Source: Anodontia alba (lineage: Eukaryota > Mollusca > Bivalvia > Lucinida > Lucinidae). Taken from it: DNA of 64,000 bases. The stretch covers positions 31,068,104 to 31,132,103 of the forward strand of contig OZ024823.1 in assembly GCA_964016985.1 (NCBI GenBank), in the 5' to 3' direction. Shown here piece by piece: positions 33,701 through 48,700 of the stretch; position 1 is the first letter of the stretch, and every line of letters starts with the position of its first letter. Position numbers and translations under genes: made by a program. The notes under the pieces were generated by a model. The model was given only the letters and a program-made list of their open reading frames with translations. It had not been told where the DNA came from and did no database searches.

Positions 33701-36700
33701 TAAGATATATATAACGCGCAGCATGCTGGGTAAAGTGCAGACTGTATCAGCTGACGACATTTTGAAATATATATTTTCTTAATTTTCCCGGAAATGCTTT
33801 GACGTATTGTGCAAATTGTCTCTTTAGAAGACATATCAAAACCTATTTAGACATTTTCTTGGAAAATGTCAGCGAAATGTCGTCTGCTGAATTTGTCTGT
33901 CCCTGTCTGTCTGTCTGTCTTGGCGAACGTTTAGGCTTAGGGGTTCATTTCGTAACCGCATTAGGCTTTATCCCGTTAAAATACATTGTCCGCCCCAAAG
34001 ACGTTTAAACCCCAAATCAGGCATGTAATTTCCTATTCAAAATAACCCCTAAACTTGGACGTTAGGACCTCTATTTATCGGAATGTCCGTCTGTCTGTCT
34101 GGCAGTCAGTCAGTCCGCCCGTCCATCTGTCCGTCGGTCGCTCGACCATCCATCCATCCACCTCTGTATAACAGTTTAATGACAATTTACATTCATAAAA
34201 AGAGTTATGCTAATCATTACGAAAACACGCTTATTTAAATATATAGAAAATTTCACCTCCAAAAACTGAAAATTTTCGGATAAAAAACTCTGTTATTTGG
34301 TCATATTTCTGCTCAGAACATAGATTGTGGGTACTCGTTAGAACCGAGGTGGTTCTAACGAGTACCCACAATCTATGTTTATGAGCAAAATAAGAAAAAT
34401 AATGTATACCCCTGTAAACCCCAGTTTTACTATATAAAAGTGGGGTTTAAGGGGTCAATATTATATAGGTATGTTTTCGTGATGTGATGCATGATGCTGT
34501 AATGGCTATGAGTACAGAGTTATTTTTTTTTTTTTTGTTTTTGTTGAGGTTTTACGGCCCAGTCAACCCAATGGGGTCATGTCGAGCGCGGTCAGTTTAC
34601 CTAACCACACGTTTACTGGGCAGGCTTAGTCCTCTAAGCGTTTAACCGGTATTGTGCACATTCTTTCGCCACAAAGAGTACAGAGTTACACTAGTGAATA
34701 GTTTTAACCTTTTTAACCTTGTAGACCAAAACAAATGCTTATGCAAATAGTGTAAATCTAGATGAGACGGCTCGTGACGAGCCGTCTCATCAGGACCTAC
34801 ACTGTTTACCATTGATTTTTTTATTTTAAACTGAAACCCCTATTTGCATCAGTGGACATTTCCAAATTCAATGATGGAAGAATCCACATCAGAAACTCGG
34901 GGATGAAAGGGTAGAGGAAAATGGTTACTCCGTCGCGCGGAATAGCTCTGTCAAAACTGATTTTACTCTCTTCTGATATGGGTTTCCACTCTAAAAGGAA
35001 AACTAATCCCTCCTTTTAGTTTAGATCCCTTTTCAGAAGAGCGTTGATGTTCAGGATAGCAAGCAGGAAGTCACAAAAATTTCCCCCCTTTGCAATCTGG
35101 CGGAAAATCTACCAATTATATACAGTATCTTTAAAATCCTTAATATGAGCTTATGATGTTTTTTTTTTTATTATAATGTTGTGACAGACCGAAACATAGC
35201 ATAACCCAAGGTTTGTTATGATGTATGATTATCAATTTACACGAATATATTATTGCCTGTTCCCTCTGATAAACATTACGAAAACATGCCTATATAATTT
35301 TGACCCCCTTAAACCCCACTTTTATATAGTAAAACTGGGGTTTACAGGGGTATACATTATTTTTCTTATTTCTGCTCAAAAACATAGATTGTGGGTACTC
35401 GTCCCAGCAAGCAAAACATATAGGACCCACATTGGCCCTAAATGGGTATTTATATGGGTCCTACATGGGCAACCCATAAGGGACTCATGAGGGATTTGCA
35501 ACAGGGTTCCATGTTGGACCCACATGGGCAAAGCCATGTGGGAACTATATGGGTCCAGTATGGGAAAAAATCAACCCACATTTATCTTCCAGAAAAACAA
35601 TTTTAACACAATTTTACACAAATGATTATAAGTCCCCAGTCCCAGCCCATTTGATGGACTGGTAAGGTCCCAACCGATAGAGACCTATGCCGTGTGCAAG
35701 TTATTGCCTTAAAGATATAGGCGTCTTTTTTAATAGTTGGAAATGTTTGCATCATGCGTATTTATATATACCTCTCAATTTTAAAAATAATAGGGACATA
35801 CGGGTTAAAATAAAAATATAACCATGAATCGACCTCCATGCCGGGAAAATAGTTAAGATAATTTAATAGATACTTTCATTTTGTAATGAACAAACTATTA
35901 TTTTTATTTTATTATTATCGTTATTATTTGCATTTATATCAGGAAATTTACAATTTTTTGATATTATGTTTAAATAGGGGTAGAGTTGTTCCCCTTAATA
36001 CCCATATTGAACATACAGTAATGGGAGGTCAACATTGGAACCATAGAGGTCCAATATCTGTATCACATGGGAGCCATTTGGGCCCCAATTATGTATCTAG
36101 AAAATATCACTTTTCCAGGATTATTTCAATTTTATCTCGGGGGTCCCATATATTAGAATGTATTTTTATAGTTATCAAAGTTTACCAATACGGGACCTAT
36201 AAGGGTCTTATATGGGCAAAAAAGCCTATATGGGGCCCAAGTAGGACCCAAATGGGATAAATGCCCCGAATCTGCCCATATGGTTCCCACACATACGTGT
36301 TTGCTGGTCAAAGTTTACCAATATGGGACCTATATAGGTCTTACATGGGCAAAAACGCCTATATGGGGCCCATGCAGGACCCGAATGGGATAAATGCCCA
36401 GATTCTGCCCATATGGGTCCCATATATACATGTTTGCTGGGGTTAGAACCTCCTCGTTGAGGCGGTTCTAACGAGTACCCACAATCCATGTTTTGAGCAG
36501 AAATATGAAAAATATCAGAATTTTTATGTAAAAATTTTCATTTTGTTTGGTGGTAAAATTTTCAGTATATTTGAATAGGCTTGTTTTCGTAATGAACATT
36601 TTGAGCTTTAGCATATGTAGGCTAAATTTATGATTTGTCTGTTTTTATTTACTTTCAACAGTTTAAAGTGTGAGCATTCAGCTCGGGAAACTCTCAAATG

Positions 36701-39700
36701 CACAAAGTTTGAAGTTGCTTGTTGTTTTACAGATAATTCAGATTACTGGATAATAAGCACCGACTACACGACATACTCCGTGGTGTATGGATGCCGGAAA
36801 CAGAACTCGGCAGGGGAATGTGTTTTACCCAATGTGTGGGTATGGCGGCGGTCACAGCCCCAACTCTCAGGATATACCAATGCTATTGTAGAGAACACAC
36901 TGGACACCCTCTGTGTTAACACGTCACTGTTCTTAGGAACAGAACAAAATAATGGTATTAACTGTTTCTATGTTACATAGTTTGAATGATTCTGGCTGTG
37001 AAGAAAAAAACACAAATACTACAAATACTTTGGGTCACCCAAACTGGTTAATGCATAATTTATTTACTTTTGGGTTTTGCATTTTACTATACATGTATGT
37101 TAAACACTTCTCATAATCACAAAGCATGTTTTATAACTTCTAAACAATGTTTAAAAACAAAAAAAAAAAAAAAAAAAAAAAAAACAGAAAAAAAACAACA
37201 ACAAAACTTTCAAACCAACAAAAAAGTCGGTTTCACTACTGTACCACACTTTACCGTTTAAATGTATCTGGGTAGAGAAAAAGATGCGTTTTATAACTGT
37301 TTAGAAGGTTTTTGAAATTGTACTAAAATCAGAGAAAAACTCGAATTACGTTCGTTTTTACGACAGATACTTCTTCCGTAATTGACACTACTTTCAAATT
37401 AAACGTATTAGGAAAAAAGTTAGACTTTTTGAAAAAAAAAAGAAAGAGAGAAAATCGACATCCGGCTTTAATACATCCTTAACATGTTTTCTGACTACAA
37501 GAAATTTTCAAGATACAGTAAAATGCTAAAAAAAAGCCTTTAAAGAAAAGACGTTCACCTGACCCGAAGTACATATGGTTGTGAACAAGCTTGCATCATG
37601 AACACCCGCACAGAATTTTAGGCCCTTGCCTAAGTTGTATGCGAGTGAGGAGGACCATGACTGGACAGATACCTATATTAAATTTTATCATGTCAAGAAA
37701 ACCTATTATTTTGTGATGCCACTCTTTCATCTCTGCATTTTCATGGTTTATGGTACAAGTTATTTAAATTAGGTCTTAACGGTAAAATGTTACGGATTAT
37801 TAAAGATATGTACAATAAGGTTAAAACTTGTGTAAGGGGATGTAATTCGTATTCGGATTTCTTTGAATGCGCAGTCGGTTTAAAACAAGGGGAGGTAATC
37901 TCACCAGCTTTGTTTTCATTATTTATAGAAGATTTGGAATTATTCTTACAAGGGGATCAAACTTGTGGGTTAATATTTGATGATATTACTTTTATATTGA
38001 TGTTATTTGCAGATGACATGGTAATTTTGGGGAAAGATAAGGACGATTTGCAGACAAGTTGAGACCTGTTAGAAATGTATTGTCATAAATGGGGACTACA
38101 AGTAAATACCGACAAAACCAAAATTGTAGTTTTTAGGAAACCCGGGGCGGGGGTGGGGGGGGGGGGGGGTGAGGGGGCTATTAAATGATGAATCATGGAC
38201 ATATAATGGTAGAAATTTAGAAGTTGTTAGCAATTTTAATTATTTAGGTACTGTTTTTAATTATACTGGAAATTTTGCATTGAATCAAGAAACATTGGTG
38301 GGAAAAGGATTAAAAGCCATGAACTGTTTATTACACAATACTAAAAGATATTCTTTTAAACCTAAAGTTATGTGTCAGTTGTTTGATGCCTTAGTGGGCT
38401 CTATACTTAGCTACTCTTGTGAGATATGGGGTTTTGGAAAATGTAAAGAAATCGAAAGAATTCATCTTAAATTTTGTAAGCATTTATTGAAAGTAAGGTC
38501 TTCAACGTGTAATATGGGAGTGTACGGGGAGCTCGAACGTTATCCTTTATATGTTTCAAGATATACACGCATTATTAAATTTTGGTGTCATATAATTAAT
38601 ACTGAGACTATTCTGGTAAACAAACTATATAGTTCACTTGTGGATGCCTATAGCACTGGTGCAATTGCATGTAACTGGGTCAAAAACGTCCAGTCCCTTT
38701 TAGATAAGTATGGGTTTTCTTTTGTTTGGAGTAATCCATTCTCGGTTGATCTAAAAACATTTCATTCGCAGTTTAAACAAAGAGTATTGGATGTTTTTAA
38801 ACAAAGCTGGTATAGAGATATCGCCAACAACAGAGTCCTTACACTTTATAAAAACTACAAATTGTCTTTCGATTATGAGCTTTATTTGAATATCTTACCA
38901 AACAAACTGAGAGTGGCTATATCCCGATTAAGATTATCTTCTCATCAATTACGTATTGAAACGGGAAGATATTCTCAAAATAGGGTTGATAGAGCACAAC
39001 GCATATGTACTCTTTGTGATAAGTCTGATATTGAGGACGAGTACCATTTTGTACTCGTGTGTCCTGTTTATAGTATTTTGAGGCAGAAATATATTCGTCC
39101 ATATTATTATAACAGACCAAGTGTTTATAAATTTACATTGTTAATGCAAACAGAACAACAAGGAGTGTTACAGAAATTAGGAAAATATGTATATGAGTCT
39201 TTTAGACTTCGAAGTACACTTATGACATCGTGATATCTGTCTTTATTGTTAATATTTATATGAAAGTGCTGGTTTTCATATAGCTATGTTTGTGTAATTA
39301 TGGAGTTCAACCTCCATACGTAAGAAAAATGATCTAGTCTTTACGAGGGATGTTCGAAATGAATTGCTTATTGTCCTCTAGCTCGATATCCACGTGGGGC
39401 ACGATAAAAACCAATACATACCTGTATAGGGTTATTCAATATCTACACAATGGTGTATAAATGTGCATGTTAGACTAAGTGTAAGACATAAAATTTGCCA
39501 TTTGAATACACGCAGTCATTGGCCACTGCAGTAAAAATGGTTGGTAGAAGCGTCGACAAAAAGATGAAATACGGGCTTACATCAAAGCTCGCTCAAAACT
39601 TGGTTGTTCTTTGAAGAAGCTGATGACTGAAATTTCTACTGCTTTTGGACTTTCTTGTGTGTCTTATGACACAGTTCGGCGGTGGAAAAAGAAATTTGAG

Positions 39701-42700
39701 TCTGGTGTAGAGTCCGTCAAAAATGCACCGAAATCAGGTAGGCCAAAATCTGCACCTCGTAAAGAAATCGTTTCCAAAATAAAGGAAATCATTGAAGGAG
39801 ATGCCAGATTTACAGTTCGTGATATTGCACGAAAGGTAGGCATATCACTATCAACGGTTCACCTTATTTTAAAGAAGCATTTGAAAGTCAGAAAGATTTC
39901 TGCTAGATGGGTGCCACATCTGTTGACTGACGAGCAAAAGAGGCAACGGGTTAAAGTGGCCAAAAAGCTGCTTCAAATGTTTCCAAAATATGACAAAAAG
40001 CAGTTTGCCAATGTCGTCACAGGTGATGAAACCTGGGTCCATTATTTTGAGCCCGTCAGAAAGGTTAGCAATAAGATCTGGGCCACTAAACACAGCAAAC
40101 GCCCAATAATTGCCAAACGTTCTTTGAGTACAAAGAAGGTTTTGTATGCAATCTTCTTCTCTGGTGAAGGAGTTGCAATAAAAGTGCCAGTGAAAAAGGG
40201 CAAAAGCATCACCGGAAAGTACTACAAAGACGTAGTACTAAAGAAACTGAAAAAGTATTATCAGAAGCGACGCCCTGCCACTGGTTTTAAACATGTCCGT
40301 TCTCTACATGACAATGCCCCAGCTCATACCTCCGCAATAGTTACGCGTTTTTGAAGAAAGAAAAAATAACTGTTTTGCCTCACCTCCCGTATTCCCCAGA
40401 CCTTGCCCCATGTGATTTCTTTTTGTTTCCGAAATTGAAAGCATTCCTTGCTGGGCGGAAATACCAGTCCCGACAGGCACTTGGATCTGCCATTCATCAG
40501 TACCTTATTACTGTGCCCAAATCAGCGTACCGTGACGCCTTCAAGAAGTGGATACATCGGCTGAAACTTTGCATTTCTAGCCACGGGGAGTACTTCGAGG
40601 GCATCAAATGACTACTTTTGGGTTAACTTGAAATTTGAAGTCTCCAGATAGAAATAAGCAATTCATTTCGAACATCCCTCGTATACATCATGTTCCGCAA
40701 TCTACATTTGCAACTGCATGGGTGAAAGTTTTCAGGGTTATTCCTGATTTCAGGATTTCAAGAGTTTTTGTCCCTATATAAAGTATAGCGAAAACTGTCT
40801 TTTCACGATTTGAAAACCCAGATTTCAGGATTCTTGAATTTTGGAACTTTCACCGTGCAATTGTAGTCGATACTTACATCAGAATCATCTACGAATAACA
40901 TTGTATTTATTTGTTGTCAGCAATATATATTTTGTGACCATACGATATTGTCATATGTGCATGCTGATAGACTAGAAACTGTAACAGTTTACGTCTAAAT
41001 AAAAAGTCTGTCCGTCTGTCTGCATTTGCGATTTGGACACATCCATTGTTGCAAAAGGGGTTTCTGTCAAAAATCAATAACAGTGTGGAAAACAGAATGG
41101 ACAAGACAAAATATTTGGACGTAAACGTTTAAGTACCGGCGCAAAGGATTTTGTTCATGTTTACATAGAGATATGGGTCACGGGTATACTAAAGTTTAAT
41201 AAATGTAACAGGTTAAAAAGAACAACAGTGTGATGCTTCAATGTTTGCTTTCATTAAGTTTTATGAAATTTCTTGATTGAAATGAAAAGATTTTTTAATA
41301 TATTTGCCGGGATCGTCACAAACCCACAAGCCCGGCAAGTATAAAAAAAAGTCCTTAGTGAGCTAATCGAATAGTCTACCATAAATGAAAATCCAAAGCT
41401 GTATAAAGAGTCCGGCGCCGGTCAAAAACACTGCCCACATATATACAGTGGAATTTTTCATCGGACCCACTGTCTACTTGAAAGGGGTGCTATATAACAT
41501 TTCCTTAATTGTATTTGCTTTGTACATTCCTTATTTGAGAATGTCATGTATCCTTATTGGCTTACCGCATTAAAAAGGTATCTGTCTATAATATATGATA
41601 TGTTTGTTTTCAGAATGCGCTGTAGATAAAGGTAAGTGGGGACAATTTGTTCTTTTTAAAAGTATATTCATTAAGAAAAGGTCTTTTTATAAAAGATATT
41701 TAACATGAAAAGTCATTTCAGCCATATGCAAAATTTTGAGGATATATTGTTTATTAAATCGTTTTTAGAAACTTTAAAAACCCAAACGGCTGCAGTCAAA
41801 TTTGTGATAAGCAAGCACTTAGGTGAAAGCCAACAATGGTTGCTTAACCTTTGTCTTGCTCAACCAGGATAACCCTTGCCTTTGCAAACAGTGTAGATGG
41901 AGATCAGTTGGCTTCTGAAGAAGCCAACTGATCTGGATCTACACTGCTTGTCGTTGAGTATGTGAATTTATAGCAACAATCCGGATCACACTATCTGATT
42001 GGTTTATTCAGCATGACAAGGGTTAAGACAGGTTTTGCTTAATACAGGTAAATTTATACTTGTTTGACTTTTGAGGCATCCCAAAATGTGGCTTCCTTAT
42101 CATCACGAAAACACGCCTATATAATTTTGAACTCCTTAAACCCCACTTGTATATTGTAAAACTGGGGTTTACATTATTTTTCTTATTTTGCTAAAACATA
42201 GATTGTGGGTTCTCGTTAGAACCGCCTCACTGAGGCGATTCTAACGATTCCCCATAATCAATATTTTGAGCAGAAATATGAAAAATATCAGAATTTTATC
42301 AGAAAATTTTCATTTTTTGGTGGTAAAATTTTTAGTATTTTGAATAGGAATGTTTTCGTAATGCAGAAGCGATTGCTTAATACAGGTGGCCTTTACGACA
42401 GGTTTGACTGTACTTTGCTAGACAATTTTATTGAAATAATGGGGTCCGAAGTAAGCATTTTGATATACTGTCCGGTTTCCTTGACCATTTGTCAAATTGA
42501 TAACAAGGATATCGTTTTGAGCCCGAGGGGCGGATCCAATTTTTACAAAGGAGACAATTTTTGTGAATTCCTCTTTGCTATACTTCACACCAAGCCCATT
42601 TAAAAAATAATTTTCTCAAAAAGGAAATAATTTGTTCCTGAAGGGAGCAAATTCTTTCCTTTAAGATAAGACTCCTTTTCAGAAAGGAGACAAAACAGTT

Positions 42701-45700
42701 TTGGCAGAGTTGCCTCCTCTAAATTTTTCTCCTTAATCTAATTTTAATTACAGGTTGTGCAATCTATTCTGTTGAGAAAAGAATGCAAAAGAACTTTGAC
42801 ATTCGCAGAGTAAGTGTTGGTTTGATTTACGGGTGTATCAGTGTGTCATTCCACATTAATTTTATTAAACTTTACAGCGCTAAGAAAAACTGTAGCAGGC
42901 GACTTTATAGCGATCAAACATGGTTTTTCATGCATTAACATTCGCCAGGTCCCGTGGTAGGTGTTGAAAACCGAGGCCGGAGGCCGCGGTTTTCAACACC
43001 TACCAAGGGAGACCTGGCGAATGTTGATGCATTGAAAAACCATGTTCGATCGCTATTATAGCATAAAAAATGAAAACATTTGCTACATTTCGCGTTATTT
43101 CTCGCACTATTTTGTTTCGCCTTTTCACCGATGTCTCGCGAACGCTACTTGCATGGACTATGTCCGTTCTAGGGCAGGGCAGTACACATCTCGCGACGGC
43201 AGCAATTCCATTACGAAAACATGCTTATTCAAATATACTGAAAATTTTACAACCAAAAACTGAAAATTTCTGGATAAAAATTCTGATAGTTTTCATATTT
43301 CTGCTCTAAACATAGATTGTGGTACTCGTTAGAACCGCCACGACGAGGCGGTTCTAACGAGTAACCACAATCTATGTTTTTGAGCGGAAATAAGAAAAAT
43401 AATGTATACCCCTGTAAACCCCAGTTTTACTATATAAAAGTGGGGTTTAAGGGGGTCAAAATTATATAGGCATGTTTTCGTGATGCTGTGGCCCCGGTGC
43501 GAGCATATTGAAAGTTGCGTAGCCGTGCATTAACTGCGCGTGAATTGCCTTGTTAATACACGACTTTTCGCCAATTAATGCATGGCTGTTAATGACGTAC
43601 GACACTGCCTTTTATGCAATAATGTATATTGTTTTTAGAGAAAGTAAGCTAAGTCAAGCTTTGTTTTGTCGGAACAAAATACGCACCCTTCCACGCCACA
43701 CACGCACACACAAAAAGAAACAATAGAGATAAATGAAGAAAGAGTCAAAATATCGTCTGCTGCAGTTTTAATTAGTGCTTTCAGGATTAATATGCGTTAA
43801 TTTATTGATGCCGGCCTCGGTGGCTCATTTTGATGCGCCATCCGACTGGAGACCAGGAGGTCGCGGATTCATCCCCCGCCGAGGTCGGCAACATTCTTTC
43901 GTGGAGATCGATCATGAAACTTTTTCTACGGTCATTCTCTCCCTTCCGCTGATTCAAGAAGGGCAGTTGTCAGTTTCTGGCGAAAGAATGTGCACAATAC
44001 TGGTTAACCGCTTAGAGGACTAAGCCGGCCCAGTAAACGTGTGGTTAGGTAAACTGACCGCGCTCGAGATGACCCCATTGGGTGAACTGGGCCGTATAAC
44101 CTCAACACAAACAAACAAATAATTTATTGATGCCTAACGTCCAAACAAATGGAATGTGGCAAGAGTGTCGACTCCGATCAGATCGCAGATCACACCGTCA
44201 CATCAGCGTCTGCGCTGTCTGCCAATGAATTTCACTAAACAAAAAACGGTTTTGAAGAAGACACCTTTAAATACTTCATCATGAAAACACGCCTATATAA
44301 TTTTGACCCCCTTAACCCCACTTTTACATAGTAAAACTGGGGTTTACAGGGGTAGACATTATTTTCTTATTTCTGCTCAAAAACATAGATTGTGGGTACT
44401 CGTTAGAACCGTCTTGGCGAGGCGGTTCTAACGAGTACCCACAGTCCATGTTTTGAGCAGAAATATGAAAAATATCAGAGTTTTTCATCTGAAAATTTTC
44501 AGTGTTTGGAGTTGAAATTTTCTATATATTTGAATAGACGAGTTTTCGTAATGTAATGCTTTAGTCCAGTTTCCATGGTGGAACATTCTATTTGGCAGAA
44601 ATAGGTTAAAATCGTTTTTCCTTGGGTGAATGTAAAATACTTCTATTTTGAAATTAGATGTGTTTCCTCAGGTGTCTAAAAGTTGGTTTTTACGCTTAGC
44701 GCCCAGGGTTATATTTTCAGTATCTTGAAATATTCTTTTTTTTATTTTTCAAGGAAACAAGATTTGATATTTCAAGCAAATTAGAGACAATTTGCATGAA
44801 ATGTCAGATCCTATTTTCTGGGGAAAATAAGAAAAAAATAATCAATTTGTCGTCTGATGAATTAGCCCAGAGAGTGTTGAAGGTTAAAATGGTATAGCTG
44901 TTTGCTATACTCAAACTGAAGAGCTCCAGTGCAGGGAGCGACGTTTCCTGTGCAGGTTAAAGGTCCGACTATTTACCACGTGTAAGCCAAGTTTACCGGC
45001 TGACAGGCGAGAGCAAACAGTATATAACTCTGGGCCCAGTTGTTCAAAGCTAACGATGTCGTTAGTTAAAGATTCGTTAAAATTTAAATCAAGTGATACG
45101 CAAATATGCTGAATTTTTTTGCTGAAAAAATGTGAGCAGCTTCTGCAGTGCAAAAGCTACTCACATTTATTCAGCAAAAAATATCAGAATATTGTGTATT
45201 GAATCAGCTAAAACAGTTAACGAAATGACCCTTAACGAGCTCGTTAAGCTAACGACGCTTTGAACAACTGGGCCCTGAACGTTAAAGTTTTACGTTAAAG
45301 ATTTAGTTAAAGTATCTATGTCTCCTGGACGCCTGTAACTTAAACTGATGTTACCTACCGGTCCAAAAATTTGTTCAGAACAAGTTATTTGTTCATGCCC
45401 GCAGTTACCTTGAAGTCAAAGTCATTGACTTGCAGGTTGTGCACACTCAAAATGTTACTTCTTTTATGTTAATGTTTTTGAAGAGCCATGTTTTCAGTAT
45501 GTCTGGATGAATTTGGACTCCTGTTAGGTACTGTTGTAATTTGTTGTGCAGTGCAACCTGACACACAGTCAAAGACCTTGAGATCAGGATCACGGACACG
45601 TGAATTTTTCACGAGACTGGCAAGCTAGAAGCTCTGTCTTGTGTTACGTTTTGTTGTCTGTCTATGTAGAAGTATTAGTAAGTTAGACCTCGTGGTTAAA

Positions 45701-48700
45701 TAATTTCCACACTAAACTATTTACGAGATTAACCATGTCTTCTTAATTAATAAAAGTGGCTGTGTATTTTGTTTTTGTTTCTTTCTGTGTTTTGAATGTT
45801 TTCCGGTCACATGCACAGTCTGGTGAAGGCATGTGTAGAATGTTTAAACGATGTTATAACTTTAGGAAAAGATAAACGTGAATGCTTTATACTTAGATTA
45901 GTCTGGCATACGTACGAAAACAGGTTCTGTCACGACGCGGTTTATTTCATTTGATTTTATTGTTTTGAGTTTTACGGCCCATCAACGCTGTTAAAGTCAG
46001 GTTGTGAGCCGTACAGTTAACCTAAACCATTTTTTTTCCTGGAAAGGCTTAGTTTTCTAAGCGTTTATCCAGTGCTTGTGCACATACTTTCGCCAATAAC
46101 TGACAATTGATCTTCTTGAATCAGCAGAAGAGGGAGGTGTGGATGACACTAGAAGTGATTCCATGATCAGTTTCCGAGAAAGTTATGTGGCCGAGCTGGG
46201 AGTTCAGATCCAGTGCTCGCAAGTTCGAGTCCCAGCCTGGGACTCGAGCTTGCGAGCCCTGGATCTGGGGTCAGACCGCTACGACTGCGCTATTGAGTCA
46301 CGCCATGTGAAAGTGAGTTTTCTATGCATAGGCGCACAGCGAAGTCCCAGATCATCTTGCATCTCTCCTTTGCTGCTTCTCAATATAATCAGTATTCACT
46401 GATTCGATCACGCAAACACGCCTATATAATTTTGACCCCCTTAAACCCCACTTTTATATAGTAAAACTGAGGTTTACAGGGCTATACTTTATTTTTCTTA
46501 TTTTGCTCAAACACATAGATTGTTGGTACTCGTTAGAACCGCCTCGCCGAGGCGGTTCTAAAGAGTACCCACAATCTATGTTTTGAGCAGAAATATGAAC
46601 AATATTAGAATTTTTTATCTGAAAATTTTCATTATTTGGTGGTGAAATTTTCAATATATTTGAATAGCCGTGTTTTCGTAATGTATGAGCGGATAGCGAA
46701 TGCTATGATCAGACTGCACGGATCAGGGCCTTCGCAGTCCGCACATGCATTGCATGTACTGTAATGTTGGCATCTGATTTCCAGTACGCGGGAAAATGGT
46801 ACGAGATAAGCTGGCTACCCCAGTCTTATATAGCGGCGGACGAGCTATACCAGGACTATCAACATTTCTATGATTTGAACATACGAGGAAGGTAATCTTT
46901 AGGTTAACGTTTTAGTAAAATGTATATTTCTTATTCATAGCGTTAGAATATCCGATTTTAATTACAAGTTTTATTTTTATTTCTCCGCAAAACCTATGTT
47001 GTGGGTACGCATCAGAAGCGCTTATGTACCACCATGTAAAATGGCTTGGTCATACCTCTAGATAAGCCAGTTTGAATTAAAATATTTCCCCCCAAAACAC
47101 ATATGCCGTGGGGTAATTATTAGAACCTTCTCTACTACGAGTCGCTTCTAAATAAAGAATACTCGCAATTTATATTTTTGTGGAGAAATCAGAAAAAAGT
47201 CTTGATACCTTTCTTATCTAGAGTTATGTAAGCCGTGTCATTCATTACGAAAACACGCCTATTCAAATATATTGAGAATTTTACCACCCAAAAATGAAAA
47301 CTTTCAGATGAAAAATTCTGATAGTTTTCATATTTTTGCTCAAAATATAGATTGTGGGTATTCGTTAGAACCGCCTCGGCAAGGCGGTTCTAACAAGTAC
47401 CCACAGTTTATGTTTTTGAGAAGAAATAAGAAAATTAATGTATACCTGTATACCCCAGTTTTGCTGTATAAAAGTGGGGTTTAAGGGGGTCAAAACTATA
47501 TAGGCATGTTTTCGTGATGTTTACCAAACACTATAATGGGAAATGAGAAATATTTTGGTTGGTAAGCTAATTAACTCTAGTCCTGCTGAACCCGGATACA
47601 CCCTGCTTTTGCAAACAGTGTAGATCCAGATCAGTTGGCTTCTGAAAAGCCAAATAATCTGGATCTGCACTGTTTGTCATTAAGCATGTGAATTTATATC
47701 AACAACATGGATCAAGTAATCTGATTGGCTGAAAATTAGAAGTAGTGTGGCATCCTGATTTTATCAACATGACAAGGGTTAAGGTAGATTTATGCAGTAA
47801 AATGTGCCACTAGAAGTAAAAACACATTTAAAAGCTGGGCCCGGTTGTTCAAAGCGTCGTTAGCTTAACGAGCTCGTTAAGGGTCATTTCGTTAACTGTT
47901 TTAGCGGATTCAATATACAATATTCTGATATTTTTTGCTGAAAAAATGTGAGTAGCTTTTGCACTGCAAAAGCTACTCACATTTTTCAGCAAAAAATATC
48001 AGCATATTTGCGTATCACTCGATGTAAATTTTAACGAATCGTTAACTAACGATGTCGTTAGCTTTGAACAACTGGGCCCAGGTTAATAAATTGATAAATT
48101 CTGGAAACCCGCTTATACTACAGATCCCTGCATACCCCTATGTTCGCTTTATTTCCGCTGATTCAAGAAGGGCAGTTGTCAGTTTCTGGCGAAAGAATGT
48201 GCACAATACTGGTTAACCGCTTAGAGGACTAAGCCTGCCCAGTAAACGTGTGGTTAGGTAAACTGACCGCGCTCGACATGACCCCATAGGGTTGACTGGG
48301 CCGTAAAACCTCAACACAAACAAATGTTCGCAGAGGAATATAGGGGTATACATTACATAGACTTGTTAACGCAATGCACCCAGTTAGATAAAACGAAAAA
48401 TGGCATCAGACATCTTAAACAGTCTTCTCCCATCCATTATAAGAAAGCGTATGACACGCTACGTCAGGAAACGTATCTTCGGACATGTGTGTTCAGCGAA
48501 GACTCAAATCAGCCAGTATTCGCGCAGTCTGATCAGAATTTTACTGTGACGTATTTTGGATAGCCAAGTATGCAAAGTTTTTTTTCATGCGGACAACGAA
48601 GACTCCGATGAAAGTACACGTATTAATCTTCGTTGTGCGCGCGTCAGAAGTTTATTTTCACGTTTCGGCTCCTATTCATTACGAAAACGCGCCTATTCAA

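Noticed and set aside
36662..36732. Earlier acceptor for lipocalin exon 4 (AG at 36660-36661)
   Set aside because: Joined to the phase-1 donor at 31606 it gives a stop directly after the junction. The acceptor at 36731-36732 restores the frame and matches the domain 2 exon start.
46139..46402. 87-residue frame
   Set aside because: It spans a palindrome and an old reverse SINE and has no protein-like features.
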